Shown: positions 1 through 9,461 of the stretch, in pieces
How positions within the stretch are numbered: position 1 is the first letter of the stretch
Layout of the letters: each line of letters opens with the position of its first letter
NCBI GenBank assembly: GCA_002344005.1
Contig: DDTD01000096.1
Location: 1 to 64,000 of the forward strand
Length of the DNA: 64,000 nucleotides
Direction of reading: 5' to 3'
Origin: Ignavibacteria bacterium UBA2373
Lineage (GTDB): Bacteria; Bacteroidota; Ignavibacteria; Kapaibacteriales; UBA961
Position numbers and translations under genes: made by a program
Notes under the pieces: generated by a model
The model's database searches: none
Seen by the model: the letters and a program-made list of their open reading frames with translations, nothing else
What the model was told of the DNA's origin: nothing

Positions 1-19
1 CTAATATGTTGATGAGCAA

Positions 20-1828
20 TTACTTTATAAAAATAAAAGATTGTGATGATGACAATCCATTGACTTTTACAATTACATTATAGTATCCAGGTATAATCCT
101 TTTAGTATCTATCTTATAACTATGTTCTCCTATATCATTGTAACCCTCATAAACCAGGGTAGATGACTTACCTGTATTATCATATAAAATTATACTTGCT
201 TGACCTGGGTAAGGTAATGTATAACGAATATATGCCATATCCTGCACAGGATTAGGCTCTATTGTTATCCCAAATGGATTATTAGAAACTATTGATTTAT
301 GCGTATCAGGCAGTGATGTTATGGTGCCTGTTGAACAATTATACTCCACTTTTCTTGTTTTTACAGTATCATTAGAAAGGTAAACAATGTTTACTATTTG
401 TTTTTCGCCTTTCTTAGGATCACATGGTGGAATACTAAAATATATCGTACAACATTCTTCAGCTAAAATCTCTTTTCCTAACTCACTATAAATAGAATCT
501 AGTTCTTGAGAATCATTAATCTCAAACATTTGACCACGATATGCAACTCGGGCAAATGTATGCATATTTTCTTTTGCGATTATTTCTTCATCATCATTTC
601 CCAGATTAAGAGCTATTAAATACACGCGAACATCTGAGTTCTTTAATGTCTCTATTACAGGTCTATTTTCATACGGTGGAATATTATTAATTCCATCCGT
701 CAAAACAATAACGGCTTTTTGACTGTTAGGATTAAGTTTGGTCTTCTCTACAGATTGAATGAGTGCTTGATGGAATGCCGTAATTGAGCGTGGTTCGATT
801 TTATTTAACGCTTGAACTACTAGATTAGTATCATTAGTCCAATCTTGATTTAATTCCACATCACTGTCGAAAGACATTAAGAATGATTCATCTTTTGAAC
901 CTAACTTTGATAAAAATCTTTGTACGGCTCGTTTTGTTATTATCATTTTTGATTCACCGTTTATTGTATCAGCCATACTTCCAGAGCGGTCAATTACAAT
1001 ACCTACACTTATAGGTTCAGACCTTATAGTATTTAAACAGACTATTGAGTCAGGACATATAAACTTATTGTTAACCACAATTCCAAGTTGTTCCCGATCC
1101 CTAAAAATATTTCTGTATCCATTAACGTATTGAGTATCCTGTTTTAAAATAGAAGCATCTAATTTTATACCGACAACCTTTCCATTATTTACTATAGGTG
1201 ATACACTACAGATATTAATATCATCATCTATAATTTCTTCAATTACTACCGTCAGTTCACCACAATTATCTTCATAACGGGGAGTTGCCCGTTTTAAAAC
1301 TAAGTTATATGTTGAATCCAAGATTTTCAACCTAAATTCTTCCCCTGTCCCAGCTCTTTCAATTTGATAACGATGAGTTTTCATATCTAAAGGAAAAGCT
1401 GATAGTGGTTCATCATCTACTCTAAATCCGAGGTATTTTCTAAAGCTTAAGGATAACAAGGGTTCTAATCCTAACTGCTTTGGTGGGAACTCATAAGATG
1501 TCTGATCTCCTACCCAATGAGGTATTTCAACGAAAGGCTGTCCCAATATTGTTTTTGGTGGGAATCGAAAGTTATCTATTTCTTCTTGTGGAACATCATA
1601 TACCCAAACAGCATCAACTCCGTGACAATCACTAAAACCAGTCCATTGGCTATAAGTACCCTGTACAGTAATTCGGTATTTCTTTGACGTATCCGTTTTA
1701 GGAGATAATATGGTTTGTCCTGAATTAGCCTTCAGAACTGCTCGAAATGGGAACTGAGCTTGTAGATTATTTCTGGTACCTGACAACACCAATACATACA
1801 TACATACATACATATTTTGGATAAACAT
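20..1828 (-). CDS. Secreted VWA-domain protein with C-terminal sorting domain
   Basis: Predicted surface or secreted protein of 602 aa. The N-terminus is hydrophobic and ends LQAQ, compatible with a signal peptide. A von Willebrand A domain spans about residues 270-450, with an intact MIDAS motif (DRSGS) for Mg2+-dependent ligand binding and a TDG strand. The last 80 residues start with a PNPV motif and look like a type IX secretion type A sorting domain. The region before the VWA domain is unassigned. The 5' end carries five ATAC tetranucleotide repeats, so ATG codons occur in several frames and the true start is uncertain. The ligand is unknown. Confidence 0.75.
   Translation of the reverse strand: MFIQNMYVCMYVLVLSGTRNNLQAQFPFRAVLKANSGQTILSPKTDTSKKYRITVQGTYSQWTGFSDCHGVDAVWVYDVPQEEIDNFRFPPKTILGQPFVEIPHWVGDQTSYEFPPKQLGLEPLLSLSFRKYLGFRVDDEPLSAFPLDMKTHRYQIERAGTGEEFRLKILDSTYNLVLKRATPRYEDNCGELTVVIEEIIDDDINICSVSPIVNNGKVVGIKLDASILKQDTQYVNGYRNIFRDREQLGIVVNNKFICPDSIVCLNTIRSEPISVGIVIDRSGSMADTINGESKMIITKRAVQRFLSKLGSKDESFLMSFDSDVELNQDWTNDTNLVVQALNKIEPRSITAFHQALIQSVEKTKLNPNSQKAVIVLTDGINNIPPYENRPVIETLKNSDVRVYLIALNLGNDDEEIIAKENMHTFARVAYRGQMFEINDSQELDSIYSELGKEILAEECCTIYFSIPPCDPKKGEKQIVNIVYLSNDTVKTRKVEYNCSTGTITSLPDTHKSIVSNNPFGITIEPNPVQDMAYIRYTLPYPGQASIILYDNTGKSSTLVYEGYNDIGEHSYKIDTKRIIPGYYNVIVKVNGLSSSQSFIFIK
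1792..1814. repeat. ATAC tetranucleotide repeat in the 5' end of the VWA gene
   Basis: Five full ATAC units plus ATA lie within the first codons of the minus-strand VWA gene. Read on that strand they give overlapping ATG triplets every 4 nt, and so in all three frames. Gain or loss of one unit would shift the frame between an upstream start and the body of the gene. Confidence 0.8.
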
Positions 1829-1912
1829 ACTGAATTAATTTCTTAGACATACATTGCCTCACTACAAAAAATGATTGATTTAATTAGATTTACATTATTT
1901 ACTACAAGCAAC

Positions 1913-2026
1913 TTACTCTACGCTACCTCTAATCACAGGAAATCGTTTATCATGTAAGTTTTGCAATATATGAACTTTATCTGGATTCTCAAAATTTTTA
2001 TTTATTCCTTTATCACCTTTTTTCAT
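1913..2026 (-). CDS. Small 37-aa ORF overlapping the end of the DUF6265 gene
   Basis: A 37-codon ORF (begins MKKGDKGINKNF) starts inside the last codons of the upstream lipocalin-like gene in another frame, an overlap that would allow translational coupling. The peptide is Lys/Asn-rich with no signal peptide or recognised motif. It could be a real small protein, or a remnant of a longer gene lost between it and the VWA gene. Nothing beyond the open frame and the coupling supports it. Confidence 0.25.
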   Translation of the reverse strand: MKKGDKGINKNFENPDKVHILQNLHDKRFPVIRGSVE

Positions 2027-2531
2027 AGACGAATTTTTCTTCATGGAACGTGCCGTCTTTTTTCTTCATACGTACATACAATATTAATTGTTTATCATGA
2101 ATTTCCATTGTTAATCCATTAAAATAAAAGATATTGTTTTGACGGACAAGAAATGGGAATGTAATACACTTGTCTTTTTCCTCCCAGCCGATAAATTCGG
2201 ACGTAAAATGTTTTACTTTGAGATAAATTTGCCCTTCTTTTTCCGATAGTTCCATAATTTCATAAAAAATATTTTTCCCTTTTTTCATTAAACGGAATGT
2301 GCCTATCATTGCTCCGGCTTGCGGGGGCGACCATTGCTCTTCGATTGTTCCGCCCAAACCATTGCCCTGCCATAATCCCGCAAGAAAGGTAAACTCTTCA
2401 AGAGAAATGGAAGAAGGTACCGTATCGCCTATTATGGTGTGTTCCGTAAGAAATTGCTGCCCCATTGTACTCATTGTTGTTATCCCCCAAAGAAGTAAAG
2501 AAAGTGAAATCCACGACACGACATTCATCAC
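2013..2531 (-). CDS. DUF6265-like exported protein
   Basis: A 172-aa protein with an N-terminal hydrophobic segment (residues 5-20) that acts as a signal peptide. The mature part has the pattern FTFLAGLWQGNG, then EQW.PP.AGAMIGTFR, then an acidic EIMEL strand. This resembles the lipocalin-like DUF6265 family found in Bacteroidota. No enzyme activity is established for that family. It is divergent from the S24 repressor gene and shares a promoter region containing a TTGTACAA palindrome, so it may be co-regulated by that repressor. Confidence 0.6.
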   Translation of the reverse strand: MMNVVSWISLSLLLWGITTMSTMGQQFLTEHTIIGDTVPSSISLEEFTFLAGLWQGNGLGGTIEEQWSPPQAGAMIGTFRLMKKGKNIFYEIMELSEKEGQIYLKVKHFTSEFIGWEEKDKCITFPFLVRQNNIFYFNGLTMEIHDKQLILYVRMKKKDGTFHEEKFVYEKR

Positions 2532-2546
2532 AAAGTTTTCAATGAA

Positions 2547-2620
2547 TTGTACAAAAATTTTGCCACAAACTTAACAATTCGTAAAATTGCAACCAAATTG
2601 TAAAATTTTTTCTTGTACAA
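2547..2620. promoter_or_regulatory. Pair of TTGTACAA palindromes, candidate repressor operators
   Basis: Two identical 8-bp palindromes (TTGTACAA) occur at 2547-2554 and 2613-2620, 66 bp apart, in the divergent intergenic region. The second ends 2 nt before the ATG of the S24 repressor gene. A twin symmetric site overlapping the start of a helix-turn-helix repressor gene is typical of autoregulation. Binding itself is inferred. Confidence 0.5.
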
Positions 2621-2622
2621 CT

Positions 2623-3360
2623 ATGAAAAATGAAGTAGGCAGAAGACATAAATTTGTGCGCGAAACAGTTCTTTCCATGACCGTTGCAGATTATGCGGAC
2701 TCGCAGTCCACCACAGCAGCAGCAGTATATGCTTGGGAAGCCGGCAGACGCTCCGTGCCCCATTCCGTTATTGAATCATTGGCTACAACCCACGGTATTT
2801 CAGCAACTTGGATGCTCACAGGTCAGGGCGACGTTTTGTCTGACAGAACTCAGCCCAAAGTCAAAAACAAATTGGATACTGTCGGTGAATTGCGTTTTCA
2901 CCTTGACGCCATGCAGGCATTGCTCAACCGTTTAGACCAAGAACAAGAGCCACAAACGGAAAATCAACCCAATAATGTCTATTATCTGCCAATGCTCTCT
3001 TCGCGCGTGAGTGCCGGTGTGCCCGTGGGTGTGGAAGATGCCTTTGAGCAAGTAGATCTTATGGAAAAGCTTGTAGAACATAAGGGTAGTATGTGTGTAC
3101 TTACCGTTGTTGGTGATTCGATGAAAGATGCCGGTATTTGCGATGGTGATATGCTGATTGTGGACACCCAAGCCGAGCCAAAACATGGGCATATCGTCAT
3201 TGCCAAGGTCTATGGTGAATTGACGGTGAAACGACTTCTCATCCAAGGCAAAAAGAAAGTATTGCAAGCCGAAAATCCTCTTTTCGCCAATATTGATATT
3301 ACTCCCCACACCGATATTGAGTTTATTGCTGTGGTGAAACATTGTATAAAAAAATTATGA
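2623..3360 (+). CDS. S24-family (LexA/CI-like) transcriptional repressor
   Basis: A 245-aa repressor. An XRE-like helix-turn-helix spans about residues 5-65 (..YAWEAGRRSVP..ISATWML). An S24 self-cleaving protease domain spans about 120-245. The scissile Ala-Gly lies in SAGVP (about 131-132), the nucleophile Ser in VVGDSMK (about 166) and the general-base Lys in LTVKRL (about 203). Such proteins repress until RecA-stimulated autocleavage. I chose the ATG at 2623 rather than one 12 codons upstream because HTH homology begins here. No phage genes flank it, so it is probably a stand-alone stress regulator. Confidence 0.8.
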   Translation: MKNEVGRRHKFVRETVLSMTVADYADSQSTTAAAVYAWEAGRRSVPHSVIESLATTHGISATWMLTGQGDVLSDRTQPKVKNKLDTVGELRFHLDAMQALLNRLDQEQEPQTENQPNNVYYLPMLSSRVSAGVPVGVEDAFEQVDLMEKLVEHKGSMCVLTVVGDSMKDAGICDGDMLIVDTQAEPKHGHIVIAKVYGELTVKRLLIQGKKKVLQAENPLFANIDITPHTDIEFIAVVKHCIKKL

Positions 3361-3459
3361 GCCGCCATAACTCGTTCATATCTTCGGTGTGCAACACTTT
3401 TCCATAAAGTGTGTTATTTTTTGTATTACCGCATACTCTTACTATGAACGAGGTTTTCT

Positions 3460-6400
3460 ATGATGACATATATACGTATTCTTCTCATCAGCACGGTTAT
3501 TGCAGCGCAAGCACTTACTCTGAATGCACAAACACTTTCCGTAACGCTGAAAAGTACAGCATCGTATCCGCAGCTTTCTGCGGATTTCTTTTTACTTGAT
3601 AAAGATGGTTTACCATTAAATCCTGTCTCCAAAGATGATTTGAGAATAACCGAAGGCGGGACGCAACGCACTATTGTGTCCCTTACTTGTCCGCCCACCA
3701 ATACACCTTTACCTGTATCTGTTGTGCTTACCTTCGATGCTTCGCTCTCAATGGAATTTTATGGAGGCAGCCGTTTTGGTACAGGGGATAATAATTTAAC
3801 AATTGCGCAAAAAGCAGGTAAAGCATTTGTCCAAGCATTTCAAATGCCGCCATCAGAATGTGCCATTACCTCATTTAATTCTCGTGCATACCTTAATACT
3901 GATTATAGCACTGATAAAGCCCGGCTTTCCCAAACTATTGATGCACTTGTGTTAGATAATCAAACCCGTTATACTCCGGCATTTTTAGATGCCCGATCGG
4001 GTGCTATACCGATTGCAGTGCGAGGGCAGCATAACCAAAAAGCAATTATTTTTCTTACTGATGGAATTAACTTTGATTTTTTTGATCCGCAAAATGTTAT
4101 TAATGCAGCAAATAATGCGGGAATAAAGATTTTTTGTATCGGTTTACGGCTTCCTCTTAGTACAGAATTACGTTTTATTACAGAGCAAACAGGCGGTGAA
4201 GGGTTTTCTAATGTAACCACAACAGCACAAGCCGAAGCCATTTATCGTCGAATTGTTCAAAAAATACAAGGATATGCACCATGTGAACTTATATGGGAAA
4301 CATCAGGGTGCGAACAACAAAAAACCGCAATTATTGAACATATTCCCACAGGTCTCAAAGATACAGTTCGCTATACAATTAACCCCTCGCAATTAGCACA
4401 ATGGAATATTTCACCGTTAGGAACACATTTCGGCATAATTAATAATCCCGCAACGAAAGATACAACCGTTTATCTTAAAGCACAAAATAATGCCATTACT
4501 CTCGAAAAACTCACGATAAATAATCCATTTTCGATTATCAGTCCCACAGTATTTCCAATCACAATTCCCGCAAATGACAGTATTCCCATTATTATACGAT
4601 TTATTCCTACCGACACCAAATATGCGTATGCAGAATTAATTCCTGAAGGAACGGGATGTAATCAAGCAATAGGATATTTTTCCGGAGGTTCCGCAGCACA
4701 ACCACCCACGCCACCTACATTGCAAGTTATTCATCCCAATGGATTTGAAAAATTTCTGTGGAAAACAGATACGGTCATCCGTTGGCGCGGCGTTTTACCG
4801 CAAGATACTGTCACCTTAGAATATAGCATAGACAATGGAACAACATGGACTCTTATTTCCGATAAAGCTACGGGATTAGAGCATCCGTGGACTGTACCTG
4901 CAACGCCAAGTAAACAATGTATTATGCGTGTCACACAGCAAGTAAGAAACGAATATATTCCTTATGCTTCAATTCGATTAACTTCAGGTATTAAAGATAT
5001 TCTGTTTTCACCGGATAATACAAAACTTTATATTCTCACGGAAGATAGCGTCGTTCGTCAGCATAATACCAATAATGGTTCGAATAATTATGCCATCAAT
5101 AATGCTAATGCGCTTTTTATAGGACTAAACGGTGACGGTTCTCATCTTGCTTATACGACCTCGCCGGATAATAACATAAAACTATATTCCAATATGGGTA
5201 TTTACATAGCCAATCTTGGTTTACAATCTACAAATGCACAGCGTCCCGTCTTTATCGGCAGAGATACCATTATTTTCGGTGCCAATGGTTCTTTATCGGG
5301 CATTGTCAATTTTACCACAGGCAGCACGGGATTTATACGTACTATTAATGAACCGGGAATTATTGAATGGAATGATGTAGCAGAAACAAAAGCACGGTAT
5401 TTAGCTGTCAATCCCTCACAAAAAGTGGTTACCATCTATAATATGCGTAGGAATAATGTATTTGCTGACAGTATCCGAATTATGCAGCAAAATACTCCCG
5501 TACGCGGCGCAATTGCCAAAGATGCTTCAAGTGTGCTTGTGACCGATAATATAGGAAACGCATATTTTACCTCTTTGACAAATAGACAAACAATAATACT
5601 GTCACAAAAAAATATGTTTTCTACGGGATATGATCCACAAGGAACATTTATGATTACTGGCGGATTACAACAGCAACGCATAGTGAATGGACAATCACAA
5701 AATTATGCCGAAGCCGTATTATATTCCCCAACAGGAGGTATTATTGGTATATTAGATACCCACACGCATACAATTTCATCGGTTATTGTCAGTAAAGATG
5801 GAACAATAGCAACAGGCGGAAAAGACAGTATTGTCTATTTATGGAAAATACAAATGCCTCAATCAGATATTTCGGATAATCTTTGGGAAATTGTTGCTCC
5901 TCAACTTACGGTCAATTCAATATTCATGGATTCTGTTATTATCAATATTGGAAGTCGAGACTCACTCGTAGAAAATGCCATCACAAATACAGGCGAGGTG
6001 GCAGTACGCATATCTTCGGTGACAATTACGGGTACAAATAATCAAGAATTCAGTAGAACAATTATATCACCCTCTTTACTTTTACAGCCGAATGAGTCGC
6101 TGGCATTAGAATGTAATTTTTCACCCACGGCTATTGGTAAGCGTGAAGCGATTATTACCGTAGAAACACAAGATAATTATACGGCACAGGGAATAATCAG
6201 CGGCGAAGGTATTTCGCTTTTATTAGAAAATCATCCTCCTATTGATTTCGGTAAACGTTTTCTTGGGGATACTAAAGACACCATTATTACCGCTGTCATT
6301 CGTAATATTGGTACTATTGCCGTAAATTTTGCTGCACCGCGTTTCTTAGCACTTAATCCTAATAATATACCTTTTTCTTTCATTCAATCACCGGAAAAAT

Positions 6401-7185
6401 TTACCCTCAAAAACCAAGATTCCATTGAAGTAAAAATACGATTTTCTCCTACCAAATTAGGGCAATTTACTGCATTATTGGAATATGGTTTTGATAAAAC
6501 AGGCAGCCCCATACGAATACCCGTATTTGGGGAAGGAATATGCAGTAATGGAGCCGATTCATTAATTGTCACATCCAATGCACAATCGGTTGCTCCGGGC
6601 GATACTCTCACTGTTGCGCTACGTTTGCATTATCCGCCGAATGCAATACAAAGTGCTACACGCCCCTATCGTATGACCATAGATTATGATACAACAGTGT
6701 TACGACGCATTACGCCGGATGCAGATCAATTCGATACACGATTGCAATCAAGCGATACCGTCCAATATATGCGTTTTCTTGTCATGCTCGGAAAAAGTGA
6801 TACTGCCTCTGTCAGGGTTTCTTCCTTTGATTGGGGCGAATATTGCACTAATGCTCCGGCAATAATTCAAGGAACTGTTCCTGTAGAAATTTGTTATGCA
6901 GGCGGGAAACGTTTATTTAACCCCGATGGAAAACTTATAACCGGCATTTCACCGAATCCGCCGAATGAACGAAGTATTATTCATTTTTCTACAAATGAAA
7001 CAGGGATTACGCATATTACAATTACATCGTTAATTGGTGAACATGTGGCAACAATATTACAGGAATATATTCATGCGGGTGAATATTCACTTCCTTTACC
7101 TTTAGATACACTCACAACTGGAATATATTTTATGACAATTACAACACCGACACAACAGCAATCATTATTGTTTTCGGTACAGTAA
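3460..7185 (+). CDS. Large secreted VWA / choice-of-anchor / T9SS-sorted protein
   Basis: A 1241-aa exported protein. After a signal peptide (residues 1-24, cleavage after LNAQ) comes a VWA domain (about 75-270) with a MIDAS-like DASLS. Next are Ig-like choice-of-anchor segments, a propeller-like region (about 510-790) with a WD-type ending (..DSIVYLWKI), more anchor domains (about 800-1030), a cohesin-like stretch and a C-terminal type A sorting domain starting ISPNPPNERS. The architecture fits a surface protein delivered by type IX secretion. It is separate from the smaller VWA gene at the window's left edge but of the same design. Confidence 0.75.
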   Translation: MMTYIRILLISTVIAAQALTLNAQTLSVTLKSTASYPQLSADFFLLDKDGLPLNPVSKDDLRITEGGTQRTIVSLTCPPTNTPLPVSVVLTFDASLSMEFYGGSRFGTGDNNLTIAQKAGKAFVQAFQMPPSECAITSFNSRAYLNTDYSTDKARLSQTIDALVLDNQTRYTPAFLDARSGAIPIAVRGQHNQKAIIFLTDGINFDFFDPQNVINAANNAGIKIFCIGLRLPLSTELRFITEQTGGEGFSNVTTTAQAEAIYRRIVQKIQGYAPCELIWETSGCEQQKTAIIEHIPTGLKDTVRYTINPSQLAQWNISPLGTHFGIINNPATKDTTVYLKAQNNAITLEKLTINNPFSIISPTVFPITIPANDSIPIIIRFIPTDTKYAYAELIPEGTGCNQAIGYFSGGSAAQPPTPPTLQVIHPNGFEKFLWKTDTVIRWRGVLPQDTVTLEYSIDNGTTWTLISDKATGLEHPWTVPATPSKQCIMRVTQQVRNEYIPYASIRLTSGIKDILFSPDNTKLYILTEDSVVRQHNTNNGSNNYAINNANALFIGLNGDGSHLAYTTSPDNNIKLYSNMGIYIANLGLQSTNAQRPVFIGRDTIIFGANGSLSGIVNFTTGSTGFIRTINEPGIIEWNDVAETKARYLAVNPSQKVVTIYNMRRNNVFADSIRIMQQNTPVRGAIAKDASSVLVTDNIGNAYFTSLTNRQTIILSQKNMFSTGYDPQGTFMITGGLQQQRIVNGQSQNYAEAVLYSPTGGIIGILDTHTHTISSVIVSKDGTIATGGKDSIVYLWKIQMPQSDISDNLWEIVAPQLTVNSIFMDSVIINIGSRDSLVENAITNTGEVAVRISSVTITGTNNQEFSRTIISPSLLLQPNESLALECNFSPTAIGKREAIITVETQDNYTAQGIISGEGISLLLENHPPIDFGKRFLGDTKDTIITAVIRNIGTIAVNFAAPRFLALNPNNIPFSFIQSPEKFTLKNQDSIEVKIRFSPTKLGQFTALLEYGFDKTGSPIRIPVFGEGICSNGADSLIVTSNAQSVAPGDTLTVALRLHYPPNAIQSATRPYRMTIDYDTTVLRRITPDADQFDTRLQSSDTVQYMRFLVMLGKSDTASVRVSSFDWGEYCTNAPAIIQGTVPVEICYAGGKRLFNPDGKLITGISPNPPNERSIIHFSTNETGITHITITSLIGEHVATILQEYIHAGEYSLPLPLDTLTTGIYFMTITTPTQQQSLLFSVQ

Positions 7186-7215
7186 AAACAATAGAGTAAC
7201 CAAATATTACAGCTT

Positions 7216-7908
7216 TTATAATATTTTTTGTAAAAAATGTATTCGTGAATTAATTATTTCTAAAAGTATAGGACGTGTTATACGAGCGTCAAGAAGAATA
7301 TCGTTGGGGATTTCCTCTATAGTTTCCTCAAATAATGCCAAAGAATGGAACACAGGTCTGTACACGAGTTCCGTCAATAGAGGTGATGATACAAGAATAT
7401 GATTGCGAAAAATTGTATTCGTTCCTGTCGAAATATTTTGGAATAACCCCAAGGCACCATGATCAATAATCCAGAATGTAGAGTGCTTATCTTTTACGAT
7501 ATTACAGGCACTTATTGTTCTATCAACATTGATAAAGAAAAGGTCAATAGTGAATAATTGTTCTAAGAGTTCATAACTGATAGTGGCAAATTCTTGGGCA
7601 TGAATTTGTACCGCTTCCTCAATCGGAATAATTCCTAAATTCCATCCATAGCTTTTTTGCACAATATCATCAAATTCATCCGTTCCGAATGTCCAAGGGA
7701 AATTTTGGGGTATTTCAATCCAATGCACATCAGGAACTTGCCAACCGATGCGTGATGCCACCCGATTCGCAATGAACTCTGCAATAAGACTGAGAGGACC
7801 ATTCCCGGCACCCCTCATTTTAAGAACATAGTTTTCAAAGTTCTCCGTTTCGATAAGAACAGGAAAAGAACTTCCTATATATTGCTTTACAAACCTTTGT
7901 AACTTCAT
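7216..7908 (-). CDS. HipA-like kinase family protein
   Basis: About 230 aa with the kinase-like features of the HipA_2 family: a nucleotide-binding lysine in NYVLKMRG, a catalytic-loop-like NVDRTISACNIV and a DFG-like IIDHGAL. HipA kinases phosphorylate translation factors such as glutamyl-tRNA synthetase, but this short family has no N-terminal HipA domain and no HipB antitoxin next to it. The start at 7908 (MKLQRFVKQY) is preferred over one 22 codons upstream because homology begins there. The target is unknown. Confidence 0.6.
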   Translation of the reverse strand: MKLQRFVKQYIGSSFPVLIETENFENYVLKMRGAGNGPLSLIAEFIANRVASRIGWQVPDVHWIEIPQNFPWTFGTDEFDDIVQKSYGWNLGIIPIEEAVQIHAQEFATISYELLEQLFTIDLFFINVDRTISACNIVKDKHSTFWIIDHGALGLFQNISTGTNTIFRNHILVSSPLLTELVYRPVFHSLALFEETIEEIPNDILLDARITRPILLEIINSRIHFLQKIL

Positions 7909-8052
7909 AAAAATAAGAAGATAAAAAAACAAGTCTATATTTGACGCTCTTTTCCTAAGTAAAATAACCAACACGAGCTAAATATAAATTATTTATTGCT
8001 TCTTATTTTCTATGAGGGTAAAAAAAGTACGAAGTGGCTTGCTCATAGTATT

Positions 8053-8721
8053 CTACGGCTTTTTTATGCGAAAAAGTTCAACAATATTGTGATTGTGAAG
8101 TATTTCCTCACCCGATGATACTCGCCTTTTTCTCATTATTTCTACTTTACAAAAAAGGACATTTGGTGCAAAGTAAAAATTTCGGATTGTTGTACTCACC
8201 TTATTGCTGTAATACTGTATTGCCCGAACATGCACCGTTGAAAAATTACCGGCTGACGTTGAAATCGGATACTCTATTTCTTGAATCATAGATGTATCTG
8301 ATTCTCCTCTATCTTGAGGAGATCCTTTTGTTAAGGGTGCGATAAGAAGTCTGCGTGTAGAATTGACTCCGCTTTTATATTTGGTATATGCTATGGCATT
8401 TTCATTAAAGACATAGTATAATGTATCCGCCGACGTCGAAGATATATTGCGTTCTTCCACTTGCAAACAAGAGCCAAGATTAGGATGAGGATAAGCACGA
8501 TTAAGAATTGTTGTAACAGTAGTATCTTCAAATATCTTCACAGTTTTGTCATTTGTATCTGTGAGGATTGTCCTTTCCTTATAGAAATATTGCGTACCGA
8601 CAGGTCCGTCATATAAATAATCCGCAACAGAACGTGAAGCAGTATTCGTATTGGTCGGGGCATCATCATTGCTGCAACCAAGAAATAAAATAATGGTTAG
8701 AGTTAAAAAGATGTGTTTCAT
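8053..8721 (-). CDS. Lipoprotein, member 3 of a tandem family
   Basis: A 222-aa lipoprotein with a lipobox at LFLGCSNDD. The N-terminus (..APTNTNTASRS.ADY..DGPVGTQY) is nearly identical to the two upstream neighbours, while the middle has diverged. Conserved later landmarks are the TILNRAYPHP segment and the AGNFSTVHVRA strand, then an FAPNV strand near the C-terminus. No catalytic motif is visible. It lies 10 bp from the next copy, so the three genes are probably one transcript. Function unknown. Confidence 0.6.
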   Translation of the reverse strand: MKHIFLTLTIILFLGCSNDDAPTNTNTASRSVADYLYDGPVGTQYFYKERTILTDTNDKTVKIFEDTTVTTILNRAYPHPNLGSCLQVEERNISSTSADTLYYVFNENAIAYTKYKSGVNSTRRLLIAPLTKGSPQDRGESDTSMIQEIEYPISTSAGNFSTVHVRAIQYYSNKVSTTIRNFYFAPNVLFCKVEIMRKRRVSSGEEILHNHNIVELFRIKKP

Positions 8722-8731
8722 AGGATTCTAC

Positions 8732-9388
8732 TTATGGTTTTTTTATACGAAATAGTTCTATACTATACTCTTCCAATTGCTTTTTTCCTGTTAATGTACT
8801 TTGTTCAATAAAACGTTGAATCTTACACACCAAGACTTTCGGAGTAAAATAGAAATTTGCTGTATATTTTTCATTATTATTTTCTCTATATTCTTCTGCA
8901 AGTACATGAACTGTTGAAAAATTACCCGCAGGAGTCGTCATGGGTACATCAAGTGCATGAATTTTTGCATTATTGTTATCATCTACATTTTGTATAGTTC
9001 CTTTTTCTATGGGTCCTATAAGTATTCTATCCATACCAGGACTGCGATCCATATAGACAATCTCATTATTACTTAGTGAATAATATGCAGTATCAAGATA
9101 GTCATGAAATTTTCTATATACAGTCACTTGCATACAATTGCCAAGTATCGGGTGATTATATGCACGATTGAGAATAGTCCACACTATGGTGTCACGACCT
9201 AGTATTCCCGTCCTGCCATTGGTATCGGTTCTAATTCCAACTTGACTATACCAATATTCCGTACCGACAGGTCCATCAAGCATATAATCCGCTATAGAAC
9301 GTGAAGCAGTATTCGTATTGGTCGGGGCATCATCGCTGCCGCAACCAAGTAAAAAGATAATAGCAAATATCAAAAAGATGTGTTTCAT
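8732..9388 (-). CDS. Lipoprotein, member 2 of a tandem family
   Basis: A 218-aa lipoprotein with a lipobox at FLLGCGSDD. It shares the SRSIADYMLDGPVGTEY start, the TILNRAYNHPILGNC segment and the AGNFSTVHV strand with its neighbours. The first 30 residues are almost identical to the upstream copy, which suggests recent duplication or gene conversion at the 5' ends. Function unknown. Confidence 0.6.
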   Translation of the reverse strand: MKHIFLIFAIIFLLGCGSDDAPTNTNTASRSIADYMLDGPVGTEYWYSQVGIRTDTNGRTGILGRDTIVWTILNRAYNHPILGNCMQVTVYRKFHDYLDTAYYSLSNNEIVYMDRSPGMDRILIGPIEKGTIQNVDDNNNAKIHALDVPMTTPAGNFSTVHVLAEEYRENNNEKYTANFYFTPKVLVCKIQRFIEQSTLTGKKQLEEYSIELFRIKKP

Positions 9389-9461
9389 AGTATTTTATCC
9401 TTTGTGAGATTTATCAATAATACTTTAATTTGTTCGTATCAATAAAAAAAATATGGGAAAT

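Noticed and set aside
2623..3360. S24 repressor taken as a sign of a prophage
   Set aside because: No structural, replication or lysis genes are nearby. Both neighbours are secreted proteins.
3426..3701. Reverse-strand ORF opposite the start of the large VWA gene, and many similar antisense ORFs
   Set aside because: These mirror real coding regions, lack family features, and overlap strongly supported genes on the other strand.
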